Below, piece by piece: positions 1 through 6,032 of a stretch of DNA of 8,861 nucleotides (its first letter is position 1; every line of letters starts with the position of its first letter). Below the pieces are notes generated by a model that saw only the letters and a list, made by a program, of their open reading frames with translations, searched no databases and had not been told where the DNA came from. A program made the position numbers and the translations under genes. Source of the DNA: an uncultured Prevotella sp. (GTDB lineage: Bacteria; Bacteroidota; Bacteroidia; Bacteroidales; Bacteroidaceae); contig CAJPTO010000119.1 of NCBI GenBank assembly GCA_905373605.1, positions 1 to 8,861 on the forward strand, written 5' to 3'.

Positions 1-69
1 AGTTAAGTCTTTTAACCCACTTTAACCGCATAAAGTGACAAAGATTGCTAACATTTGTGCCAAAACGCT

Positions 70-77
70 TAACTTTG
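70..77 (+). promoter_or_regulatory. Bacteroidetes -7 box for the Nim-like gene
   Basis: TAACTTTG matches the Bacteroidetes sigma-ABfr -7 consensus TAnnTTTG. It ends 18 bases before the ATG at 96, so transcription would begin near 83-85 with a very short leader. A weak -33 candidate (ATTG, 44-47) lies 22 bases upstream; the perfect TTTG at 54-57 is too close. The box lies inside the longer open frame that begins at ATG 45, which argues against that start. Confidence 0.6.
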
Positions 78-95
78 TTGCCAAAACTTTTAGGC

Positions 96-590
96 ATGAA
101 ATATAACAATGACAACGTGAGGAGGCGCGACAGGCTATTGACAGAACAACGCGCCAAAGACATTTTGGCAATAGCCGAGTATGCAGTGCTCTCAATGATT
201 GACGAAGACGGGTTGCCATACGCCATTCCTGTGAACCATGTGTGGGATGGCGAGAACTACATTTACATCCATTGTGCACCAGAAGGAAAGAAACTAAGGG
301 CGATAACTCGCAATTCGCGCGTGTGTCTATGCATCGTGGGAAACGTAAACTTGCTGCCCTCGAAGTTCACCACCGAATACGAGAGCGTTGTTGTTTATGG
401 TACGGCAACCATTGGGCTTGACGAAGAAGAACGAATGCATGCCTTACGCCTGCTTATCAACAAACTTTCGCCTGAGTTTAATCAAACGGGCGAGAAATAT
501 GCACATGCTTCGTTCGGCCGAACCGAGATAATCAGGATAGAAGCGCATGAGTTTTCAGGGAAAAGCAAGGTGGTGCACAGCAAAGATTGA
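96..590 (+). CDS. Nim-like pyridoxamine 5'-phosphate oxidase family flavoprotein
   Basis: A 164-residue protein of the PNPOx-like split-barrel fold, expected to bind FMN as a cytoplasmic dimer. Visible family features are the N-terminal RRRDRLLT segment (9-16), the AEYAVLSMIDEDGLPYAIPV strand pair (27-46), YIHCAPEGKK (57-66), the FTTEYESVVVYG strand (91-102) and a C-terminal IEAHEFSGKSK segment (148-158). This arrangement is that of NimA-type proteins, some of which are linked to 5-nitroimidazole reduction; whether this one has that activity cannot be told from sequence. The frame is open upstream to ATG 45, but a -7 promoter box at 70-77 and the family's usual N-terminus favour ATG 96. There is no Shine-Dalgarno. 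It stands alone, with 135 bases before the next gene. A heme- or F420-type split-barrel protein is less likely. Confidence 0.85.
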   Translation: MKYNNDNVRRRDRLLTEQRAKDILAIAEYAVLSMIDEDGLPYAIPVNHVWDGENYIYIHCAPEGKKLRAITRNSRVCLCIVGNVNLLPSKFTTEYESVVVYGTATIGLDEEERMHALRLLINKLSPEFNQTGEKYAHASFGRTEIIRIEAHEFSGKSKVVHSKD

Positions 591-592
591 AT

Positions 593-625
593 GCAGGCAT
601 GCACACAACAAACACTGGTGCCTGC
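593..625. terminator. Possible terminator hairpin after the Nim-like gene
   Basis: GCAGGCA (593-599) pairs with TGCCTGC (619-625), a perfect 7-bp GC-rich stem with a 19-base loop, starting 3 bases after the stop codon. No clear T-tract follows, so this is a weak intrinsic terminator or simply an mRNA 3' hairpin. Confidence 0.3.
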
Positions 626-698
626 CACATTTGCGCCTAAAGAGGGGCAAAACCAAGATAAAATACACCAATCGTTACGATAACTTGTATAAAATGCG

Positions 699-706
699 TA
701 ACTTTG
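699..706 (+). promoter_or_regulatory. Bacteroidetes -7 box for the PD40 protein gene
   Basis: TAACTTTG fits the TAnnTTTG consensus and lies 19 bases before the ATG at 726, placing transcription start near 712-714. No good TTTG -33 element is seen at the usual 19-21 base distance. Confidence 0.5.
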
Positions 707-725
707 CGGTATAATCTAGACGAAA

Positions 726-1865
726 ATGAAGAAAAGATATTTTGTACTCATACTCATCATTGCCTGTTTGTGCAACGCCAGTTACGCCCAAAAGAAGCGG
801 GTGAAGAAGCAGGTTAAGCCCAAACCGCAACCCGTTGAGGTGAGTGCGGCAAGCTTATTGTACCGCAACATGCTGGGTGCAACGGCCAAGGTGATGTTTG
901 TTGACAGCATGGTTGTTGAAAAGTCGCTTTTCCTTTCGAGCGTCCCACTGAACAAAGAAGCGGGAACGCTGATGTCGTATCCTGCCTATTTTAAGGAACA
1001 CAAACACCTTGACGGCTCTGTTTACCTCAACGAATTTAAGAACACCATCTATTATTCGGAAGGCGACTCCGTTGGGAAGACCGGCATTTACACAGCCGAC
1101 CGTATCGGGGCAGAGTGGAGCGACCCACAAAGGCTTAGCGAAATTGGTTACGATTTTGAACAACCCAACTACCCTTTCCTCATGGCTGATGGCATAACCT
1201 TGTTCTTCGCTGCCAAAGGTAGCAACAGTCTTGGGGGGTACGACATCTTCATGACACGCAAAGACGGGGAGACGGGCAAGTTCTTTCTACCCGAAAACTA
1301 CGGCATGCCTTTCAATTCAACCGCCAACGACTACCTGCTGGCCATCGATGAAATGGACAATTTGGGGTGGTTGGTGAGCGATAGGTCTCAACCAGAAGGC
1401 AAAGTGTGCATCTATACCTTTGTGCCAACCGCCCAACGTGCTTCGTTTCAAGAGGGAGAAGTGAGCCAACAGCAGCTAGAGGCCTATGCCAAACTGAACA
1501 GCATTGCCCAAACATGGGCGTTCGGCAATAAGGCGGATGCCCTCAAACGCATTGAAATGCTGAAGGAGCGCAATGCGAAAACCACCAAAACAAATGCATG
1601 GCGCTTCCCCATCAACGATGACAAGGTGTACACTTCTATGGCCGACTTCAAGACGAAACAAGGCAAAGAGTTGTTTGTTGAGCTCACCGAACTGTACAAA
1701 AGACAGGCCAAGGCCATACAAACGCTCGAAGAAAAGCGCGCCATATACCACAAGGGACGATACAACGAAGCTGAAGCCATCAAGGCTTTGGAGAAGAATG
1801 TGGAACAACTGAACGCCAAGGTGCATGCCACGGAGAAGGCAATCAGGATTTACGAGAACAAATAA
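726..1865 (+). CDS. Exported PD40/WD40-like beta-propeller protein with C-terminal coiled coil
   Basis: A 379-residue exported protein. Residues 1-21 form a signal peptide (MKKRY, hydrophobic core 6-16, ASYA), with probable signal peptidase I cleavage after Ala21. A Lys-rich linker (23-33) follows. Residues about 95-235 contain PD40-type blades: IYYSEGD (108-114), LFFAAKGSNSLGGYDIFMTR (159-178), the PENYGMPFNSTANDYL stretch (189-204) and GWLVSDRSQPEGKVCIYTF (214-232). These resemble propeller segments of Bacteroidetes OmpA-associated and gliding/secretion-linked lipoproteins. No OmpA peptidoglycan-binding domain and no lipobox are present. Residues 310-379 are charged and helical, probably coiled coil. 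The partner is unknown. Location is presumably periplasmic or outer-membrane associated. It has its own -7 box, and a 64-base gap separates it from the phosphorylase gene. Confidence 0.75.
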   Translation: MKKRYFVLILIIACLCNASYAQKKRVKKQVKPKPQPVEVSAASLLYRNMLGATAKVMFVDSMVVEKSLFLSSVPLNKEAGTLMSYPAYFKEHKHLDGSVYLNEFKNTIYYSEGDSVGKTGIYTADRIGAEWSDPQRLSEIGYDFEQPNYPFLMADGITLFFAAKGSNSLGGYDIFMTRKDGETGKFFLPENYGMPFNSTANDYLLAIDEMDNLGWLVSDRSQPEGKVCIYTFVPTAQRASFQEGEVSQQQLEAYAKLNSIAQTWAFGNKADALKRIEMLKERNAKTTKTNAWRFPINDDKVYTSMADFKTKQGKELFVELTELYKRQAKAIQTLEEKRAIYHKGRYNEAEAIKALEKNVEQLNAKVHATEKAIRIYENK

Positions 1866-1929
1866 GCTCCCTCGAAAGACAGGGACAATTGGACATTCAA
1901 CTTACAAACCCCCTTAACCATTAAACATC

Positions 1930-2802
1930 ATGCCTAAATATTTTGCAGATTCTGAACTCATTATCAACGAAGACGGAAGCATTTTCCACCTTCACGTAAA
2001 GCCAGAACAATTGGCCGACAAGGTTATTCTCGTGGGCGACCCTGGACGTGTGTCGCTCGTTGCCTCGCATTTCGATAGCCAAGAGTGCGATATAGAAAGC
2101 CGCGAGTTCCACACCATCACAGGAACGTATCGCGGAAAGCGCATCTCTGTGGTGAGTACGGGTATCGGTTGCGACAACATCGACATCGTACTTAACGAGC
2201 TGGACGCGCTTGCCAACATAGACTTCCACACTAGGATGGAGAAAGAACAGCTGCAAAAACTAACCCTTGTGCGGATTGGTACCTGCGGCGGACTGCAAGA
2301 ATACACTCCTGTTGGCACGTTCATTGCCAGCGAAAAGAGCATCGGCTTCGATGGCTTGCTCAATTTCTATAGCGGCCGCAATGATGTTTGCGACCTTCCG
2401 TTTGAAGAAGCCTTTAAGAAGCACATGCAATGGAATCCGCAATTGTGCGCCCCTTATGTTATCGATGCCGACAAAGAAACGCTCGAACGCATTGCAGGAG
2501 ATGAGATGGTGCGCGGCGTTACCATCGCCTGTGGCGGCTTTTTCGGCCCACAAGGCAGGGAATTGCGCATACCTTTGGCCGACCCCAAGCAAAACGAGAA
2601 AGTGGAAAGCTTTGAGTATGAAGGCTATCGCATCACCAATTTTGAGATGGAAAGCAGCGCTTTAGCCGGTCTTGCAAGGCTGATGGGCCATAAAGCCATG
2701 ACCTGCTGCATGGTGATTGCCAACAGGAGAGCCAAAAATGTTAATGCCAATTACAAGAATTCCATAGACGAGCTGATAAAGCTGGTACTCGAAAGGATTT
2801 AA
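1930..2802 (+). CDS. udp: Uridine phosphorylase-like nucleoside phosphorylase
   Basis: A 290-residue cytoplasmic enzyme of the NP-I nucleoside phosphorylase family, which cleaves a nucleoside with phosphate to give base and ribose-1-phosphate. Seen: the phosphate-binding GDPGR (36-40), the STGIGCDNIDIV segment (76-87), RIGTCGG (115-121) and the FEMES ribose-binding motif (238-242). GPQGR (206-210) gives the Gln-x-Arg pair (Q208, R210) that in uridine phosphorylases contacts uracil, which favours uridine over purine nucleosides; that assignment is inference. Length is slightly above the ~250 residues of E. coli Udp, mainly through an N-terminal extension and a loop near 97-110. ATG 1930 is preceded by an A-rich stretch without Shine-Dalgarno, normal for this phylum. 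mnmE begins 4 bases after the stop, so the two are probably co-transcribed. Confidence 0.85.
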   Translation: MPKYFADSELIINEDGSIFHLHVKPEQLADKVILVGDPGRVSLVASHFDSQECDIESREFHTITGTYRGKRISVVSTGIGCDNIDIVLNELDALANIDFHTRMEKEQLQKLTLVRIGTCGGLQEYTPVGTFIASEKSIGFDGLLNFYSGRNDVCDLPFEEAFKKHMQWNPQLCAPYVIDADKETLERIAGDEMVRGVTIACGGFFGPQGRELRIPLADPKQNEKVESFEYEGYRITNFEMESSALAGLARLMGHKAMTCCMVIANRRAKNVNANYKNSIDELIKLVLERI

Positions 2803-2806
2803 AAGA

Positions 2807-4189
2807 ATGCAGCCCCTATTGAACGATAAGCAAACCATTTGCGCCTTAGCCACCTCTGCTGGAGGGGCTTTGGGTGTGATACGTGTGTCGGGAAACGAAG
2901 CCATCGGCATCGTTGACCGCGCTTTTAAAGCCCCCAAAGGCCAACGCTTGCAGGCCTTGCCGCCGCAAAAGGTGCAGTATGGACACATCGTTGACGAGCA
3001 GGGACAAGCCATCGACGAGGTTTTGGTGACGTGTTTTCACGCTCCACACTCGTACACAGGCGAAAACGCGGCGGAGATTTCGTGCCACGGTTCTGCCTAT
3101 ATTCTCAACGAGGTGCTGAAGCTTTTGGTGAACTTGGGGTGCCGACAAGCTCAGCCGGGGGAGTTCACACAGCGCGCTTTCCTTAACGGCAAGGTGGATT
3201 TGAGCCAAGCAGAAGCCGTTGCCGACCTCATCGCAGCCACCAATCGCGCCAGCGCACAGTTGGCTTTGGGTCAGCTACGCGGACATTTCTCAGGCGAGCT
3301 GGCTACACTAAGGGATAAGTTGCTGCACATCACGTCGCTAATAGAATTGGAATTAGACTTCAGCGACCAAGACGTAACCTTTGCCGATCGCCAAGAACTG
3401 CAAGCCTTAGCCGAAGAAATTCGTGCAAAGATTGCATCCCTTGCCCACTCGTTCGAAACAGGAAGGGCCATAAAGTCGGGTATTTCAGTGGCTATTGTTG
3501 GAAAAACCAACGTGGGAAAAAGCACTTTGCTTAACCGCCTGCTGAAAGAAGAGCGTGCCATCGTTAGTGACATTCACGGCACAACGCGCGATGTCATCGA
3601 AGACACCATGCAAATTAACGGCATAAACTTTCGCTTCATCGATACCGCAGGCATAAGAAACACCAACGACGAGATTGAATCGCTGGGCATAGAACGCACT
3701 TACCAAAAGCTGAACGAGGCAGCCATCGTGCTATGGGTGATAGACAGGGCACCCTCACAAGAGGAGATTAAGGAGATGGATGCACACACACAAGGAAAAC
3801 AACTCATCGTTGTTTCGAACAAGAGCGACACAAGCTCCTTTGTTTTCCCTGATTTCACTTGGACTGTTCAGCCCACATTCGTTGCAGTTTCGGCCAAGTT
3901 TAACACAGGTATAGATGCCTTGGAAGCCTGCATTTACAGGGCAGCAAACATCCCAGAGATACACGAAAACGACGTAATCGTCACCAATGTGCGCCACTAC
4001 GAAGCCCTTTCGCACGCCCTATCGAGCATCCAACGTGTTCTGGAAGGCATCTCTATCGACCTCAGTGGCGACCTCTTGGCCGAAGATCTGCGCCAATGCC
4101 TGCACTCCTTGGCCGAGATAACGGGTGGCGGCATCACTTCCAATGAGGTCTTGGGAAACATTTTTAAGCATTTCTGCATCGGAAAGTGA
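2807..4189 (+). CDS. mnmE: tRNA uridine-5-carboxymethylaminomethyl modification GTPase MnmE (TrmE)
   Basis: A complete 460-residue MnmE. With MnmG it installs the (carboxymethyl)aminomethyl group at C5 of wobble U34 in a set of tRNAs, using a folate-derived one-carbon unit and potassium-dependent GTPase cycling. The N-terminal folate-binding domain covers about 1-120 (TICALATSAGGALGVIRVSG at 10-29, PGEFTQRAF 117-125). A helical domain follows, with the G domain inserted: P-loop GKTNVGKS (232-239), the switch region with HGTTRD (257-262), DTAG (279-282) and NKSD (338-341). The protein ends in the invariant FCIGK, whose Cys457 is catalytic. Length is typical of the family. It lies 4 bases behind the phosphorylase gene, as in an operon, and no clear terminator follows. 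Wobble-U tRNAs (for example the TGT Thr tRNA in this window) are the kind of anticodon its pathway serves. Confidence 0.98.
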   Translation: MQPLLNDKQTICALATSAGGALGVIRVSGNEAIGIVDRAFKAPKGQRLQALPPQKVQYGHIVDEQGQAIDEVLVTCFHAPHSYTGENAAEISCHGSAYILNEVLKLLVNLGCRQAQPGEFTQRAFLNGKVDLSQAEAVADLIAATNRASAQLALGQLRGHFSGELATLRDKLLHITSLIELELDFSDQDVTFADRQELQALAEEIRAKIASLAHSFETGRAIKSGISVAIVGKTNVGKSTLLNRLLKEERAIVSDIHGTTRDVIEDTMQINGINFRFIDTAGIRNTNDEIESLGIERTYQKLNEAAIVLWVIDRAPSQEEIKEMDAHTQGKQLIVVSNKSDTSSFVFPDFTWTVQPTFVAVSAKFNTGIDALEACIYRAANIPEIHENDVIVTNVRHYEALSHALSSIQRVLEGISIDLSGDLLAEDLRQCLHSLAEITGGGITSNEVLGNIFKHFCIGK

Positions 4190-4630
4190 AGTTCCTACAA
4201 ACAAATTCATTGCAACTGCAATAAAAAGACTTGTAACTCGCCTGCCTTTAATGGCGAATGCTCTGTTATATTATTTTCCAGGTGCTTATCATGCATCCAA
4301 CAATTGCAGTTGTTGAAGTTGTCTTGACTTTTCAAACAGGAAAAATGATAACCGCTTCAACAAGAGAAGTGGCGTAATTCAGTGGAAGGTGTTCCTGAAG
4401 AATGGATTAACAGAGCAGTAAAGTTCTGCTGTGTATTGTCCTGCTGTGTGTCGTCCTGCGAGGTAAAAAGATGACATTGCTGGCAAAGGAACCAGATGAA
4501 ACCAAGGAAAAATACAAAAGAAGGTCAAGTGAGCCCATACATTATTTCTTCAAGAGGTCAAAACATAGGAGAAAAATAGCATGAAACAAATCTTTATTTT
4601 ACTACGCAAAAAGATTTCGTTCTTATTTTG
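4190..4630. other. Gene-poor interval after mnmE
   Basis: No convincing protein gene, RNA gene or mobile element is seen in these 441 bases. Present are a 10-bp inverted repeat (CAACTGCAAT 4213-4222 with ATTGCAGTTG 4303-4312) and a short 15-bp direct repeat (4424-4462). Short frames, including a 28-codon hydrophobic one from ATG 4581, have no supporting evidence. The first bases look like non-coding flank of mnmE. Confidence 0.6.
4424..4462. repeat. 15-bp tandem repeat, about 2.5 copies
   Basis: Units at 4424-4438 and 4439-4453 share TCTGCTGTGT / CCTGCTGTGT cores at a 15-base period, followed by a partial unit starting TCCTGC at 4454. It is short and imperfect, and no function is suggested. 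Confidence 0.4.
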
Positions 4631-4638
4631 TATCTTTG
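4631..4638 (+). promoter_or_regulatory. Bacteroidetes -7 box for candidate RNA A
   Basis: TATCTTTG followed by CA is an exact match to TAnnTTTG and is the commonest natural form of the element. The -33 region is not clearly recognisable. Transcription would start near 4643-4645. Confidence 0.55.
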
Positions 4639-4642
4639 CATC

Positions 4643-4913
4643 TGATTTCTCGGAAAATCAATTATAACGGAAATAAATCCTATACGGAATGATACTATTT
4701 GTACATACATCACAATCGTTCGTTCAGAGCTATCGACGCTTTGAACGCAACAGTTATGTACATACATTTAGTACATCATCAGCAAAAAACGGTATAGGAT
4801 TGTCATGTCAATATAAGCATAGTTATTTCTATCAGGCAACGTAGAGAATGCCATAAGGTAACTGAAAAATAATAGTTGGATAATCCATACCAGAGATTAT
4901 CCAACTATTTTTT
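4643..4913 (+). ncRNA. Candidate structured RNA A (or long leader of the short regulator)
   Basis: A ~270-base segment without a plausible frame lies between a -7 box (4631-4638) and a strong hairpin (4871-4909). It opens with a small hairpin (TGATTT 4643-4648 with AAATCA 4655-4660). It then forms a long imperfect rod: AATCCTATAC (4676-4685) pairs with GTATAGGATT (4792-4801); ATGAT (near 4689) with ATCAT (near 4775); TGTACAT (4700-4706) with ATGTACA (4756-4762). The apex is a 10-bp stem, CGTTCAGAGC (4721-4730) with GCTTTGAACG (4738-4747), closed by a 7-base loop. A bulged rod between promoter and terminator is reminiscent of 6S-type RNA, but no family was recognised. It could instead be the untranslated leader of the gene at 4933. 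The structure was derived by eye. Confidence 0.4.
4871..4913. terminator. Perfect 15-bp terminator hairpin
   Basis: Bases 4871-4885 are exactly complementary to 4895-4909 around a 9-base loop, followed by TTTT (4910-4913). A-rich sequence before the stem makes it potentially bidirectional. It ends about 20 bases before the ATG at 4933, so it either ends RNA A or attenuates transcription into the regulator gene. Confidence 0.75.
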
Positions 4914-4932
4914 ATTCAATGAAAAAACAACT

Positions 4933-5340
4933 ATGCCAGCGAATAAGAATGCCTTGATAAGGTACAAGACTATAGACAATTGTTTGAGGAACAAATACAG
5001 GAGATGGACGCTCGACGACCTCGTGGATGCTTGCTGTGATGCGCTCTATGAAATGGAGGGCATCACAAAAGGCGTATGTTCCAGAACAGTACAGATGGAC
5101 ATCCAGATAATGAGGTCGGACAAACTTGGCTACAATGCGCCTATAGAGGTCTATGACAAGATATACTACAGGTATGCCGATCCGAACTACTCCATCACGG
5201 AAATGCCATTAACAATGGACGACTGCAAGCTCATCAAGCAAGCTATCACATTACTAGGAAACAAGGAGAACAGTGAGGAGGCGGCGAAGGTGCTCGCAAA
5301 AGTTCAGAACAGGCTGTTGTCCATCCTGAACTTTGTATGA
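4933..5340 (+). CDS. Truncated WYL-family transcriptional regulator (HTH part only)
   Basis: 135 residues from ATG 4933 (MPANKNALIRYKTID...). The first ~95 residues match the N-terminal winged-helix region of Bacteroidetes WYL-domain regulators: NALIRYKTIDNCL, RRWTLDDLVDACCDALYEME, a recognition-helix-like CSRTVQMDIQIMRSD segment and the wing GYNAPIEVYDKIYYRY. After SITEMPLTMDDCKLIKQAI the protein continues for only ~30 residues and stops at ILNFV, where full-length relatives (around 300 residues) go on to the WYL and C-terminal domains. Known full-length relatives include regulators of phage-defence loci; that role is not shown here. An in-frame ATG at 4876 falls inside the terminator hairpin and gives non-family residues, so 4933 is preferred. 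The stop overlaps a shared terminator with the tRNA array. It could be a genuine short DNA-binding protein or a gene remnant. Confidence 0.7.
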   Translation: MPANKNALIRYKTIDNCLRNKYRRWTLDDLVDACCDALYEMEGITKGVCSRTVQMDIQIMRSDKLGYNAPIEVYDKIYYRYADPNYSITEMPLTMDDCKLIKQAITLLGNKENSEEAAKVLAKVQNRLLSILNFV

Positions 5341-5341
5341 T

Positions 5342-5385
5342 AAAAGGGCTTCTCTGATTGCTGATTGCAGAAGAGAAGCCTTTTA
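5342..5385. terminator. Bidirectional terminator between regulator and tRNA array
   Basis: AAAAGG(G)CTTCTCT (5342-5355) pairs with AGAGAAGCCTTTT (near 5372-5384), about 13 bp with one bulged G and a ~16-base loop. A-tract and T-tract flanks make it an intrinsic terminator in both directions, serving the plus-strand regulator and the minus-strand tRNA array. Confidence 0.8.
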
Positions 5386-5395
5386 CATTTGGGAG

Positions 5396-5467
5396 AGCTT
5401 CAAGCAGGATTCGAACCTGAGACCTGCTCATTACAAGTGAGCTGCACTGCCGCTGTGCTATTGAAGC
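5396..5467 (-). tRNA. tRNA-Thr(TGT)
   Basis: The reverse strand folds into a cloverleaf. The acceptor GCTTCAA/TTGAAGC is perfect, the D stem is GCAC/GTGC, and the anticodon stem GCTCA/TGAGC carries loop CTTGTAA (anticodon TGT, codon ACA). The T arm has loop TTCGAAT, with one mismatch at the base of its stem. The discriminator is T; no CCA is encoded. It is the last tRNA of the array, followed by the terminator. Confidence 0.85.
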
Positions 5468-5474
5468 CTTATTT

Positions 5475-5547
5475 TAGTCGGTATGAGTAACGAACTGCAT
5501 GTACAGATTGAAAACCTGTAATCTTTGACCTGATTGATGAATCGACC
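5475..5547 (-). pseudogene. Degenerate tRNA-Glu(TTC)-like gene
   Basis: The reverse strand gives a 73-base tRNA-like element: acceptor GGTCGAT/ACCGACT with one A-C mismatch, D stem ATC/GAT, anticodon stem ACAGG/TCTGT with loop TTTTCAA (anticodon TTC, Glu). The T stem pairs only if one C is bulged out, and the loop TTCGTTA lacks the nearly invariant A58. It is 7 bases from the Thr tRNA. The defects suggest decay, but an unusual functional tRNA is not excluded. Confidence 0.55.
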
Positions 5548-5620
5548 GAGCAGAGAGAGACATCAAGTGAGCTTGAATGGATTAATTTTGAGGGAGGAAG
5601 GCCAAAGGCCAACCATAGAG

Positions 5621-5693
5621 GGAGTTTGACAGGACTCGAACCTGCGTAGACAAGTGCCACAAACTTGCGCCTAACCTCTCGGCCACAAACTCC
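5621..5693 (-). tRNA. tRNA-His(GTG)
   Basis: The reverse strand has acceptor GAGTTTG/CAAACTC (7 of 7), D stem GCC/GGC, anticodon stem CAAGT/ACTTG with loop TTGTGGC (anticodon GTG) and T arm GCAGG-TTCGAGT-CCTGT. An encoded G at position -1 opposite discriminator C73 is the hallmark identity element of bacterial tRNA-His and strongly supports the call and a working gene. Confidence 0.9.
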
Positions 5694-5699
5694 ATGTAG

Positions 5700-5776
5700 T
5701 TTGATTAGAAAGAATTGAACCCTCACTGACAGAGCCAAAACCTGTTATGCTGCGGTTATACCACAGGGATTATTCA
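5700..5776 (-). pseudogene. Degenerate tRNA-Gln(TTG)-like gene
   Basis: The reverse strand has an intact anticodon arm ACAGG-TTTTGGC-TCTGT (anticodon TTG, Gln) and a T arm GAGGG-TTCAATT-CTTTC closed partly by G-T pairs. The acceptor halves pair at only about 4 of 7 positions, and about three extra bases sit between the D arm and the anticodon stem. This reads as a decayed tRNA between intact Tyr and His genes. Confidence 0.5.
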
Positions 5777-5779
5777 TCG

Positions 5780-5861
5780 TTGGGGCGGTAGGACTCGAAC
5801 CTACGAAGCCGAAAGGCAGCAGATTTACAGTCTGCTCTCGTTGCCGCTGGAGAACACCCCA
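5780..5861 (-). tRNA. tRNA-Tyr(GTA)
   Basis: The reverse strand has acceptor TGGGGTG/CGCCCCA with one T-G pair, D stem CTC/GAG, anticodon stem GCAGA/TCTGC with loop CTGTAAA (anticodon GTA), a long class II variable arm and T arm GTAGG-TTCGAGT-CCTAC, discriminator A. The long variable arm plus GTA is diagnostic of bacterial tRNA-Tyr. Confidence 0.92.
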
Positions 5862-5870
5862 ATGTTTTTG

Positions 5871-5943
5871 TGGAGCCTCGTGGAGTCGAACCACGTTCTA
5901 CGGATTTTCAGTCCGTCGCATACACCAAGTCTGCCAAAGCTCC
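5871..5943 (-). tRNA. tRNA-Phe(GAA)
   Basis: The reverse strand has acceptor GGAGCTT/AGGCTCC, a 3-bp D stem GCA/TGC, anticodon stem ACGGA/TCCGT with loop CTGAAAA (anticodon GAA) and T arm CGTGG-TTCGACT-CCACG, discriminator A. Nine bases separate it from tRNA-Tyr and seven from tRNA-Arg. Confidence 0.92.
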
Positions 5944-5950
5944 TTATAAG

Positions 5951-6025
5951 CGACTCGTGAGAGATTCGAACTCCCGCCCCTGACGTTCGTAGCGTCATGC
6001 TCTAATCCAACTGAGCTAACGAGCC
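5951..6025 (-). tRNA. tRNA-Arg(ACG)
   Basis: The reverse strand has acceptor GGCTCGT/ACGAGTC, D arm GCTC...GAGC, anticodon stem TGACG/CGTCA with loop CTACGAA (anticodon ACG, with A34 expected to be edited to inosine) and T arm GGGAG-TTCGAAT-CTCTC, discriminator G. Confidence 0.93.
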
Positions 6026-6032
6026 ATAAATG

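Noticed and set aside
1476..1831. Minus-strand open frames of ~115 codons inside the PD40 protein gene
   Set aside because: Two overlapping frames opposite a clearly coding, family-matching gene; they are shadows of its codon usage.
4581..4667. Short hydrophobic peptide of 28 residues from ATG 4581
   Set aside because: It spans the -7 box at 4631-4638 and ends inside the candidate RNA; its A/T-rich composition alone explains the hydrophobic residues.
4700..4767. Replication-origin iterons (TGTACATACAT repeated at 4700-4710 and 4757-4767)
   Set aside because: Only two copies, no replication gene nearby, and their partly palindromic sequence is better explained as two sides of the RNA rod.
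5548..5620. Ninth, fully decayed tRNA in the array
   Set aside because: The length fits, but no acceptor, anticodon or T-arm pairing could be recognised on the reverse strand; mentioned only as a gap.
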